Positions 24,516 to 31,457 are shown, numbered from the stretch's first letter. The stretch is 36,015 bases of DNA from an uncultured bacterium (GCA_905216045.1 CAJMSL010000003.1:1-36015), one strand, 5' to 3'. The notes: a model not told the origin generated them from the letters alone. Translations and numbers: made by a program.

Positions 24516-25568
24516 ATGACTGTCGAGAAGAAGGATATCGATTGGGGTAGCCTCGGCATTGGCTACAAGAAGACCGATTACAGCTACGAGGCCCATTGGA
24601 AGGACGGCGAGTGGGACGAGGGCGGCCTGACCACCGACCACACCCTGCATGTCTCCGAGTGCGGTGGCATCTTCCACTACTGTCAGGAGGTCTTTGAGGG
24701 CCTGAAGGCCTACACCGCCGAGGACGGCAGCATCGTCTGTTTCCGCCCCGACATGAACGCCGAGCGTATGTACAACTCCGCCCAGCGTCTGGAGATGCCC
24801 CCGTTCCCCAAGGACAAGTTTGTCGAGGCCGTCAAGCAGGTCGTCTCCGCCAACGCCGCCTGGGTTCCGCCCTTCGGCTCTGGCGCAACCCTGTATGTGC
24901 GTCCGTTTATGATCGGCTCCGGTGACGTGATCGGCGTGGCTCCCGCTCCTGAGTACACGTTCCGTATTCTCGTGACCCCGGTCGGCCCGTACTTTAAGGG
25001 TGGCCTCAAGCCCGTCAAGCTGCGCGTTTCCGAGTACGATCGCGCCGCACCGCATGGCACCGGCAATATCAAGGCCGGCCTCAACTACGCCATGTCCCTT
25101 AAGCCCACGATGGAGGCCCACCGCGAGGGCTATGCCGAGAACCTGTATCTCGACTCCGAGTCCCGCACCTATGTCGAGGAGACCGGTGGTGCCAACGTCC
25201 TGTTCGTGAAGGAGGACGGCACGCTTGTCGTCCCGCAGTCGCACACCGACTCCATTCTTCCCTCCATCACCCGCCGTTCGCTCGTTCAGGTCGCTGAGGA
25301 CCTGGGCATGACCGTCGACCAGCGCCCCGTCGAGTGGGCCGAGGTCAAGGCCGGCACCTTTGTTGAGTGCGGTCTGTGCGGCACCGCTGCCGTTATCTCC
25401 CCGGTGGGCGAGATCGACAACAAGGTCTACGGTGCCGACGAGACTGTGACCTTCCCGGCCGGCTACACCGAGATCGGTCCTGTGATGAAGAAGCTCCGCG
25501 AGACCCTGACGGGCATCCAGTCCGGTGCTGTTGAGGATAAGCACAACTGGGTTTACACCGTCGCGTAA
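24516..25568 (+). CDS. ilvE: Branched-chain amino-acid aminotransferase
   Basis: IlvE transfers the amino group between glutamate and the branched-chain keto acids, the last step of Leu/Ile/Val synthesis and the first of their breakdown. The 350-aa protein is a fold-type IV PLP enzyme of the longer (type II) branch. The Schiff-base lysine is Lys186 in HGTGNIKAGLNYA. Conserved segments include FEGLKAYTAEDG (about 69-80), VRPFMIGSG (about 129), EETGGANVLFV and ECGLCGTAAVISPVG near the end. ATG 24516 has TAAGGAG upstream; an in-frame reading from 24366 would begin before the likely transcription start. It is monocistronic, ending in a very large hairpin. Confidence 0.95.
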   Translation: MTVEKKDIDWGSLGIGYKKTDYSYEAHWKDGEWDEGGLTTDHTLHVSECGGIFHYCQEVFEGLKAYTAEDGSIVCFRPDMNAERMYNSAQRLEMPPFPKDKFVEAVKQVVSANAAWVPPFGSGATLYVRPFMIGSGDVIGVAPAPEYTFRILVTPVGPYFKGGLKPVKLRVSEYDRAAPHGTGNIKAGLNYAMSLKPTMEAHREGYAENLYLDSESRTYVEETGGANVLFVKEDGTLVVPQSHTDSILPSITRRSLVQVAEDLGMTVDQRPVEWAEVKAGTFVECGLCGTAAVISPVGEIDNKVYGADETVTFPAGYTEIGPVMKKLRETLTGIQSGAVEDKHNWVYTVA

Positions 25569-25584
25569 GCTGTCTTAGCTGTCC

Positions 25585-25709
25585 GGCCCGAGGGCGACCT
25601 TCCTTTCTGGCGCGTCCTCGGACATGAAAGAACCCCCGCTGCGCACTACGTGCGGCGGGGGTTCTTTCGTCCTGCGGAGTGCGCCGGAAAGGAAGGTCGC
25701 CCTCGGGCC
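25585..25709. repeat. 125-bp nested palindrome after ilvE, probably also its terminator
   Basis: GGCCCGAGGG... (25585-25607) pairs perfectly over 23 bases with 25687-25709. Inside it lies a second stem, GAAAGAACCCCCGC (25626-25639) with 25655-25668, followed by a T-rich segment. The inner part could terminate ilvE. The outer perfect arms are far longer than a terminator needs and suggest a mobile palindromic element. The next 80 bases (25710-25789) hold nothing I recognise. Confidence 0.75.
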
Positions 25710-25789
25710 TGCGTTGCCTCGGCGCTGCCGTTACGGGCAATATAGATCTGAATTAAAGATGGTGCGCGCCATGTGGGGGTGGTGGCGAC

Positions 25790-25990
25790 GTGCATTTTTG
25801 CGAGTATTCTGCAATCGAAGGCCCCTGCATACCGACCTCGGGCGAAAAATCGGGATTTCTCGATGTTTTCTACGAATGATGGGCGGGGTTATGGGCTGAC
25901 AGCGTTTGATTTGTAGGGACATTCGCGGTCTTTGGCATTTATCGTGCCGCCCGAAACTCTTGGTTATGCTGAATACTCCCAAAAATGCAC
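25790..25990. repeat. 201-bp MITE-like element with 24-bp terminal inverted repeats
   Basis: GTGCATTTTTGCGAGTATTC.. (25790-25813) matches the reverse complement of 25967-25990 at 22 of 24 positions. Internal TCGGGCG/CGCCCGA arms add structure. There is no coding frame of note inside and no clear target duplication at the ends. The rest of the 528-base gap holds the ilvE palindrome and the lemA terminator. Confidence 0.6.
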
Positions 25991-26021
25991 GGTGCTTAGA
26001 GGGGGACCTTCGCGACAAAGG

Positions 26022-26060
26022 AAACCGCCCCGTCGAAGTATGCATTCGACGAGGCGGTTT
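26022..26060 (-). terminator. lemA terminator hairpin
   Basis: AAACCGCCCCGTCGA (26022-26036) pairs with TCGACGAGGCGGTTT (26046-26060), one G-T. It lies 37 bases past the lemA stop; on the minus strand the distal arm ends in TTTC. Confidence 0.75.
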
Positions 26061-26096
26061 ATGCATATACCCGATTAAGGATACGCTGCGGATCTG

Positions 26097-26648
26097 TTAG
26101 AACTTGACGGTCGGTGCCTGGCGGGCAGCTTCGGCGGCCTCGAAGCCCTGGCGCTCCTTAAACTGGAAGATGCCGGCAAAGATGACGGCCGGGAAGGTCT
26201 GGATGGCGTTGTTGTAGCTATGCTCGCAGTCGTTGTAGCTCTGGCGTGCGTAGCTCACCTTGTTCTCGGTGTCTTCGAGCGTGGCTTGGAGCTGCGTAAA
26301 GTTGGTGTTCGCCTTAAGATCGGGGTAAGCCTCGGCCACGGCGAAGAGCTGGCGCAGGGCGCCGGTCAGCACGTTGTCGGCTTCCATCTTGGCTTCGGGC
26401 GTGGTGGCGCTCACGGCGGCGTTGCGCGCGTTGACCACGGCTGCAAGCGTGTCCTGCTCGTGTTTGGCGTAGCCCTTGACGGTCTCGACCAGGTTAGGGA
26501 TCAGGTCGTTGCGGCGCTGCAGCTGCGTGTCGATGTTCTGCCAGGCGTTATCAATGCGATTGCGCTTGGTGACCATGTTGTTGTAGATGCCGGCGATGGC
26601 GCAGACAATCACAATGACAACAACGATACCGATGATGACGGGAATCAT
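26097..26648 (-). CDS. lemA: LemA-family membrane protein
   Basis: This 183-aa protein has one N-terminal membrane segment (about residues 3-22) and a long helical domain with the family patterns YNNMVTKRNRIDNAWQNIDTQLQRRNDLIPNLV (about 22-54) and VSYARQSYNDCEHSYNNAIQTFPA (C-terminal half). LemA proteins are widespread and poorly understood; they are often envelope proteins in operons with a peptidase or TPM-domain protein, not seen here. The start at 26648 is preceded by GGAGA. It is convergent with ilvE, and a TATACT -10-like box lies upstream at about 26710-26716 on the minus strand. Confidence 0.93.
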   Translation of the reverse strand: MIPVIIGIVVVIVIVCAIAGIYNNMVTKRNRIDNAWQNIDTQLQRRNDLIPNLVETVKGYAKHEQDTLAAVVNARNAAVSATTPEAKMEADNVLTGALRQLFAVAEAYPDLKANTNFTQLQATLEDTENKVSYARQSYNDCEHSYNNAIQTFPAVIFAGIFQFKERQGFEAAEAARQAPTVKF

Positions 26649-26860
26649 GGTGTCTCCGTTTCGAATGGCCGCGGCGTCTTCCGCCGGCTGCCGTTGGTGT
26701 AACGCTACTAGTATACCCGCAACCTTTGGCGATACCGAACTTTCCGGTAAGCGTTATGTTTCCACCAAGGTAAGGCCATTCGCCAGGGGGCGGGCGATAC
26801 AGGTGTAAGATATGCGACAGATTAGTGAGCGTTGTCTTCTCCTTGAGGAGGGCGATATAT

Positions 26861-27445
26861 ATGGACCTTCGCATCAAGAAAACCTATCGGGCCCTGTTCG
26901 AGGCCTTTACCGAGCTGCTCGAAGAGCATCGGTTTGAGGACGTGACGGTTGCCATGCTGTGCGACCGCGCTATGATTCGTCGGACGACGTTCTACAAGCA
27001 CTTCCGCGACAAGAACGATTACTTTGCCTTCTATATCGATGAACTCATGTCGGGCCTGCCGCAAAAGCGGGCCGATGCGGATGGCGCGGAGGGCGCCGAG
27101 GACGTGCGCGCGCTTCGCCACGAAGTGTTCGCCGATGCCATGGATCTGATTCTGGCGCATGAGCAGCTCATGGATAACATTTTGGCGAGCAGTATGTCGG
27201 GTATGCTGACCAGCATGATTTGCGACCGCATCGCGCGCTCCATACGCGGGCGCGTGATGAGCGCGCTTGACGAGGACGCGCTCGCGCCCGTATCGCTCGA
27301 GACAACGTCTGAGTTTGTCGCCGGCGGCATTATTCGGCTTTTTACCATGTGGTGGGAATCGGGCCACGTACTAGAGCGCCGATCCGAAATCGCCGACGTG
27401 GTCGATGCACTGTTCGAGCGGACCATGACGCCGGTGGGTCACTAA
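26861..27445 (+). CDS. TetR-family transcriptional regulator
   Basis: This 194-aa protein has an N-terminal TetR/AcrR helix-turn-helix: KKTYRALFEAFTELLEEHRFEDVTVAMLCDRAMIRRTTFYKHFRDKNDYF, about residues 6-55, read in separate helices ending in the family's FYKHF motif. The remaining helices form a ligand domain with no obvious relatives. The C-terminal FTMWWESGH motif is like that of the DhaS/YxaF-type group. ATG 26861 has GAGGAGGGCG upstream. No adjacent gene is an obvious target; lemA is divergent from it, with a 212-base gap. It ends a few bases before the 3' end of the tRNA gene on the other strand. Confidence 0.85.
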   Translation: MDLRIKKTYRALFEAFTELLEEHRFEDVTVAMLCDRAMIRRTTFYKHFRDKNDYFAFYIDELMSGLPQKRADADGAEGAEDVRALRHEVFADAMDLILAHEQLMDNILASSMSGMLTSMICDRIARSIRGRVMSALDEDALAPVSLETTSEFVAGGIIRLFTMWWESGHVLERRSEIADVVDALFERTMTPVGH

Positions 27446-27448
27446 GAG

Positions 27449-27538
27449 TGGCGGAGAGAGGGGGATTCGAACCCCCGGAACGCTCTCGCGCTCAACGGTT
27501 TTCAAGACCGCCGCATTCAACCGCTCTGCCATCTCTCC
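27449..27538 (-). tRNA. tRNA-Ser (UGA anticodon)
   Basis: The 90-nt gene reads on the minus strand from GGAGAGATGGC (27538) to a genome-encoded CCA (27449-27451). The acceptor GGAGAGA pairs with its 3' partner, the anticodon loop is CTTGAAA (anticodon TGA), a long variable arm (GAGCGCGAGAGCGTTC region) marks a class II tRNA, and the T loop is GGTTCGAATCC. The anticodon and variable arm identify serine. Confidence 0.95.
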
Positions 27539-27589
27539 GTGAGTCGTAATGATAGCATCGTTTTGGATTTGTAACAGGGAGGGCGAACG

Positions 27590-29371
27590 ATGACGAGCAC
27601 CGGAATCGACGAGAAGTTCATGCGCGAGGCGCTGGCGGAGGCGCGTGCCGCCGCGGCGGTGGGCGAGGTACCGATCGGTGCCGTAGTGGTGCGCGCGGGT
27701 GAGATTGTCGCGCGGGCGTATAATCGCCGCGAGCTCGACCAGGATCCTTCGGCGCATGCCGAGTTTTCGGCCCTGTGCGCCGCCGCTCAGTCGCTTGGAC
27801 GCTGGCGTCTTTCCGATTGCACGGTCTACGTGACGCTCGAGCCCTGCTGCATGTGCGCGGGGCTTATGGTTAACGCGCGCGTGGGGCGCTGCGTGTACGG
27901 CGCGGGCGATGCTAAAGCGGGCGCTCTGGGGTCGCTATACGACCTCAATGCCGATTCGCGCCTGAACCATCGGTTTAATGTGACCGCCGGCGTGCTGGCA
28001 GACGAATGTCGCGCGGTGCTGAGCAGCTATTTTAGTGGGCTGCGTGGCACCGATGGTGCTGGTTGCGGTTGTGGGGCCGATCTTGAGGCGCATGCCGCTC
28101 ATGCCGAGGCGCTCGCGTGTGTCGAAGATACTGCCGTTGGGGCGGTCGATTTTGGTGCCGCGTGCCGCCGGCCCCGCCGTGTGCAGCTGGCGATCGACTC
28201 CTTTAAGGGCAGCGTTTCGAGCGCGCAGGCGGAGGAGGCCGTTGCCGAAGGTGTGCGCCGCGTGTGGCCCGATGCCCAGGTAAGCGCGCTGCCGCTGGCG
28301 GATGGCGGCGAGGGAACGCTCGATGCCGTTGCCGCGTGCGGCGGTGAGGTCGTGGCATGTGAAGTCGCAGGCCCTCTGGGCGACTGTGTGTCTGCCCGGA
28401 TGCTGGTGGACGGCGAGCACGAGTCGGCTGTAATCGAGATGGCCGAGGCGGCGGGTATTGGGTATTCGCCTTGCACAGAGCCGGCGGCGTTGGCCGCTAC
28501 GACCTATGGCGTGGGCGAGCTCATGCTTCGAGCGGTTCGTGCTGGGGCAAAGACTATCTATATTGGTCTGGGCGGCAGTGCCACCAACGACGGTGGCGCC
28601 GGCATGCTGCAGGCGCTGGGCGCGCGTGTGGTCGATGATCAGGGCTGCGATGTCGCCCCTGGTCTCGCGGGGCTTGAGCAGGTGGCGAGTATCGATTTGG
28701 CACCGGCGCTTCGGGCGCTGAATAGCGCGCGTATCGTCGTGCTCTCTGATGTCGAGAACCCGCTCGTGGGGCGTCGTGGGGCACTTGCAGTGTTTGGCGG
28801 GCAAAAGGGCCTGCCGACAGACGATGTCGAAGCGCTGGGCAGGTACGACAGCTGGATGGTCGGCTACGGCCGCCTGCTCGATGCGGCGATTACCGGGGTG
28901 CGGGCTCAGGGGTTGTTGCGCGTGCCCGAGGGCGTGCGGACATTTGGCTCGGTGCTCGGCGTGCCTGGCGCGGGCGCGGCAGGTGGCTTGGGCGCCGCGC
29001 TGCTGGCGCGCGGTGCTGAGTTGCGTTCGGGCGTGGAGACGGTGCTCGATCTGATTGGGTTTGACGAGCGCGTGCGCGATGTCGACCTGGTCATTACAGG
29101 CGAGGGCAACATGGACGAGCAATCCGCTGCCGGCAAGGCGCCGGTGGGCGTGGCCCGCCGTGCCAATCGCTATGGCAAGCCGGTAGTCGCCGTCGTGGGC
29201 GGTCGTGCGGATAATTTGGATGCGGTGTATGGTCAGGGCATCGACTTGGTCCTGCCGGTCTGCCGCAGGCCCATGCCTCTTGACCAAGCGCTCGACCCCC
29301 AGGAAGCCACAACCAACCTCATCTGCGCCGGTGAAGCAGCCGTCCGATCCTTCGACCTTGGCCGTATCTAA
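27590..29371 (+). CDS. Fusion of tRNA adenosine(34) deaminase (TadA) and glycerate kinase
   Basis: This single 593-residue frame joins two enzymes. Residues 1-152 are a complete TadA, which converts A34 to inosine in tRNA-Arg(ACG): zinc ligand His56 with catalytic Glu58 (AHAEF), and Cys86/Cys89 (PCCMC), with the family's MREALAEARAA start and DLNADSRLNHRF end. A linker rich in Ala/Gly/Cys (about 153-198) follows. Residues 199-593 form a complete glycerate 2-kinase (GarK/GlxK family, PF02595): AIDSFKGSVSSAQA (201-214), PLADGGEGTLDAV (235-247), GLGGSATNDGGAGML, GAAGGLGAALLA and ITGEGNMDEQSAAGKAP. No stop, frameshift or internal ribosome site is apparent between them. GGGAGGG precedes the ATG. 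The neighbours, tRNA-Ser and SRP RNA, are the usual tadA neighbours in Gram-positives, so the kinase is the newcomer. Confidence 0.9.
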   Translation: MTSTGIDEKFMREALAEARAAAAVGEVPIGAVVVRAGEIVARAYNRRELDQDPSAHAEFSALCAAAQSLGRWRLSDCTVYVTLEPCCMCAGLMVNARVGRCVYGAGDAKAGALGSLYDLNADSRLNHRFNVTAGVLADECRAVLSSYFSGLRGTDGAGCGCGADLEAHAAHAEALACVEDTAVGAVDFGAACRRPRRVQLAIDSFKGSVSSAQAEEAVAEGVRRVWPDAQVSALPLADGGEGTLDAVAACGGEVVACEVAGPLGDCVSARMLVDGEHESAVIEMAEAAGIGYSPCTEPAALAATTYGVGELMLRAVRAGAKTIYIGLGGSATNDGGAGMLQALGARVVDDQGCDVAPGLAGLEQVASIDLAPALRALNSARIVVLSDVENPLVGRRGALAVFGGQKGLPTDDVEALGRYDSWMVGYGRLLDAAITGVRAQGLLRVPEGVRTFGSVLGVPGAGAAGGLGAALLARGAELRSGVETVLDLIGFDERVRDVDLVITGEGNMDEQSAAGKAPVGVARRANRYGKPVVAVVGGRADNLDAVYGQGIDLVLPVCRRPMPLDQALDPQEATTNLICAGEAAVRSFDLGRI

Positions 29372-29381
29372 AACCCATTCC

Positions 29382-29460
29382 CTCGATAAGTTGCGGTGAA
29401 ATACGGAGTGTTTTTGCCTTTAAGGTGCCAATTCAGTCCGTATTCCACCGCAACTTCGAG
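29382..29460. repeat. Long inverted repeat after the tadA fusion gene
   Basis: The arms are 29382-29407 and 29437-29460 (core AGTTGCGGTG.AATACGGA), with one inserted base pair and one mismatch. The loop contains TTTTTGCC. It starts 11 bases after the stop codon and may serve as terminator, but the stem is longer than needed. Confidence 0.65.
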
Positions 29461-29506
29461 AATGGCTGTCCGAGGCTGACTGCCTTGGGTCTCGAGCCGG
29501 ACCGCT

Positions 29507-29668
29507 TGCCACGAAATGCGGCCATCTACTACGCTTAGTCGAGCATCCTCGACTATCCCGGAATATGCGAAAATAAAACCGCAGGTAGACGACTTGCCGA
29601 TTTTTGAAAAAGCCGGCTATGGTTGGCTCCTGCGGCTTAAACGTAGTAGATAGGCCCCTTTCGTGGCA
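29507..29668. repeat. 162-bp MITE-like structured element
   Basis: The terminal inverted repeats of 27 bases (29507-29533, 29642-29668) start TGCCACGAAA and end ATCTACTACG, with four mismatches in the middle. Inside are three more stems: AGTCGAG/CTCGACT (29538-29555, perfect), CCGCAGG/CCTGCGG (29579-29585 with 29629-29635), and GCC..GGC around TTTTTGAAAAA. There is no coding frame. Confidence 0.6.
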
Positions 29669-29684
29669 CAGCGTCAGACCAGTC

Positions 29685-29758
29685 CAATTGGGACGGGGCT
29701 TATTTGACCACTTGTCGATCTGATTGCCCAAGTAGTCAAAAAAGCCCCGTCCCAAATT
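29685..29758. repeat. Inverted pair of TTGGGACGGGGC repeats (copies B and C)
   Basis: 30-base arms 29685-29714 and 29729-29758 match at 26 positions and face each other across 14 bases. Each contains the core TTGGGACGGGGCTT seen also at 16820-16833. It ends about 8 bases before the SRP RNA promoter's -35 box. Confidence 0.7.
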
Positions 29759-29765
29759 AGCTACC

Positions 29766-29794
29766 TTGCCCCATCGGGCTGGAGCGGGTAAGAT
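29766..29794 (+). promoter_or_regulatory. SRP RNA promoter
   Basis: TTGCCC (29766-29771), 17 bases, TAAGAT (29789-29794). The predicted start is about 29801, at the first base of the SRP RNA stem. Confidence 0.65.
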
Positions 29795-29800
29795 ATACCG

Positions 29801-29924
29801 AGCGCCTAGCGCGTTCGATGGGTTCGGATGACGACATGTTCCGAATCTGGTCAGGTCCGGAAGGAAGCAGCCATAAGGAGCCTCTGTCGGGCATCCGAAT
29901 CCACCGAGCGCACGGGCGCTTTTT
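29801..29924 (+). ncRNA. ffs: Signal recognition particle RNA (small bacterial/4.5S type)
   Basis: The conserved domain IV hallmark is present: GGTCAGGTCCGGAAGGAAGC at about 29849-29868, the Ffh-binding symmetric loop and GGAA tetraloop. The outer helix is supported by GGTTCGGATG (29821-29830) with CATCCGAATCC (29892-29902), and GCGCC near 29802 with GGGCGC near 29914-29919. The helix ends in TTTTT, a built-in terminator. Its length, about 120 nt, fits the small SRP RNA without an Alu domain. Its position after tadA matches Gram-positive gene order; dnaX, often next, is not present. Confidence 0.93.
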
Positions 29925-29931
29925 GGTGTCG

Positions 29932-30038
29932 CGACATGGCCCGGCCGGCGGCGAGGTATTTGGTGTCTCGCTGGTCCTCGGCTTCGCCTGCGGGATCGCT
30001 CGACTACCAAACATCTCGCCGCCGGCCGGGCCCCGTCG
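29932..30038. repeat. 107-bp GC-rich palindrome downstream of the SRP RNA
   Basis: The arms 29932-29970 and 30001-30038 share a perfect 18-base core, GGCCCGGCCGGCGGCGAG, and looser outer and inner pairing. It starts 8 bases after the SRP RNA terminator and is far longer than a terminator. Confidence 0.65.
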
Positions 30039-30174
30039 TCCAAAAATCATCCGTAAGGGCGCGTTTATCTAATTTAATCTATCCCTTGCGGAATGCGGCT
30101 TGCTGGCGTTGTCTGGGCATTGATGGCTACGTGGTTCAAGAGGCGGCGGTGCTGTTGCTTGAATTTTTGCAGTT
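30039..30174. other. Spacer with no recognised gene
   Basis: An open plus-strand frame crosses it, but with no ribosome site, similarity or codon pattern that I would trust. The stretch is bounded by the palindrome and the terminator at 30175. It could hold a decayed gene or a short transcript ending at that terminator. Confidence 0.3.
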
Positions 30175-30215
30175 AAAGAGGCCCGTTTCCTTAGGTGGGG
30201 AAACGGGCCTCTTTT
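30175..30215. terminator. Strong terminator hairpin, probably bidirectional
   Basis: AAAGAGGCCCGTTTCC (30175-30190) pairs perfectly with 30199-30214 (ending GGCCTCTTT), followed by TTT. It can end plus-strand transcripts from the SRP side and minus-strand transcripts of the surface-protein gene. Confidence 0.85.
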
Positions 30216-30259
30216 TGTCTCTGGGCTTGTGAATTGGTGAAGGCAGAATGCTCTGTCGG

Positions 30260-31246
30260 CTATTTTGAGTTCTTGATGCGGCGTGTGGCTGTGGCGGTTA
30301 TTCCGAGTCCCATGGCGGCGATTCCTGCGAGTGCTATTGCGCTCGGCGCTGCATCGCCCGTGTTCGCGAGCTTGCCGGCGGTCGTATCTGCTTGCTTGCC
30401 GCTGCTCGAGTTCGCCTGCTTGGCGGAGCTCGGTGCGGCGTCTTTGCCGGTCACGGGCGAGCTGGCGGGCTGTGCCGTCTCGGCCGGTTGCGCCGAGCCG
30501 GAGGGAGGCGTTGTCTCGGTGGGTTTCGTTATCTCGGGCGAGGTGGCCGTATCTGCTGCGGCTTTTGCCTCTTCGTATGCCTTGCAGGCGTCGTCATAGG
30601 CCGCTTGCGCCTTTTTCAAATTATCGAGGAGCGCATCTCGCTTGGCTGTTTCTCCGTCGAGGTGGGTTTTATTAAACTCTACTTCGCTTTCTAAGAAATA
30701 AATCAGGCTTTTCTGACTTTCGAGGCGCATTCGGCAGTGCTCAAGCTTATCTTCACAACGAGATTCTTGCTCTTGTGCATCCATGATCGCCAGTTCCAAC
30801 TGCCATCTAGTTTCGTAATCCGTGTGGGGGATTTTATTTAATTCTGCCTCAAGGTCTCTTGTTCGGTTGTGGGCCTTATCGCATTCGGATTGGGCTGCAT
30901 CGATGTCCGCTTGCATGGTAGGAAGGGATTCCTTATATATGGCAGCTCGCGCCAAATTAGTGTCGTAGTTCTTTTGAAAAATGGCAATTTTAGTATCGAT
31001 TTCCGCAATTTTCTCGGGACTTGCGGCGTCTTTTGCGGCCTCGAGGTTTTTGAGCGCTTCCTGCATGGCTGCATACGCTTTTTCTTTTGCGGCGGCCGCA
31101 TCTTCCGTCTGCAAGGCAACTGCAGCGGTGGGGGAGCTGGTTTCTGCCGCTATCGCCGTTGCGGGGGCGATTCCCGCGACAAGTGCCGCGGAAAGGGCGA
31201 TGCCCGCAGTTGCTCGTCTTGCTCTTCTTGCGAGAATGTCGTTCAT
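30260..31246 (-). CDS. Sortase-anchored coiled-coil surface protein (LANTG type)
   Basis: This 328-aa secreted protein has a signal peptide (about 1-33, cleavage near AIAAE) and a long region of Ala/Glu/Lys-rich helix with heptad character (about 50-235, predicted coiled coil). A Pro/Ser/Thr/Gln-rich wall-spanning linker follows (about 236-290), then a sorting signal: LANTGD (293-298), a hydrophobic stretch and the basic tail RRIKNSK. LAxTG in place of LPxTG fits sortase classes common in actinobacteria. The rod-like helical domain suggests adhesion or a wall spacer; no ligand domain is recognised. The start at 31246 has GAGGTG upstream. No sortase gene is in the window. Confidence 0.85.
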   Translation of the reverse strand: MNDILARRARRATAGIALSAALVAGIAPATAIAAETSSPTAAVALQTEDAAAAKEKAYAAMQEALKNLEAAKDAASPEKIAEIDTKIAIFQKNYDTNLARAAIYKESLPTMQADIDAAQSECDKAHNRTRDLEAELNKIPHTDYETRWQLELAIMDAQEQESRCEDKLEHCRMRLESQKSLIYFLESEVEFNKTHLDGETAKRDALLDNLKKAQAAYDDACKAYEEAKAAADTATSPEITKPTETTPPSGSAQPAETAQPASSPVTGKDAAPSSAKQANSSSGKQADTTAGKLANTGDAAPSAIALAGIAAMGLGITATATRRIKNSK

Positions 31247-31277
31247 CTCGGCACCTCATTTCAAGGGTCGGCGACTA

Positions 31278-31308
31278 ACTTGGTAGCACTAATGCAAGTA
31301 TACCAAGT
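31278..31308. promoter_or_regulatory. Operator-like dyad upstream of the surface-protein gene
   Basis: ACTTGGTA (31278-31285) and TACCAAGT (31301-31308) are perfect 8-base arms with 15 bases between, nested in GGGTCG/CGACCC (31265-31270 and 31312-31317). It begins 32 bases upstream of the start codon. A TATACT box on the minus strand lies within the dyad (31299-31304). Confidence 0.45.
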
Positions 31309-31384
31309 GGTCGACCCGACACTGGCTGGGTGCGCGCCTCTCCGCTTCTTTGGAAACCGAATCCCATTAGAAATGACGAGTTGT

Positions 31385-31413
31385 TTACGCTTCTTTTGGG
31401 CTCACCGTACTAT
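31385..31413 (+). promoter_or_regulatory. Putative promoter of the second ABC exporter operon
   Basis: TTACGC (31385-31390), 17 bases, TACTAT (31408-31413), about 35 bases before the ATG after allowing for the start site. Both boxes are imperfect. No regulator gene adjoins this operon. Confidence 0.4.
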
Positions 31414-31457
31414 CATGATTCGGATTGAGTGTGAATGATGATAGGGAGCGCCTATAC

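Noticed and set aside
29382..30038. CRISPR array or retron in the repeat-rich gap
   Set aside because: The palindromes differ from one another, are not evenly spaced, and no cas or reverse transcriptase gene is present.
29420..30043. Minus-strand open frame across the SRP RNA region
   Set aside because: It runs through three palindromes and the SRP RNA, lacks a ribosome site and has no protein-like composition.
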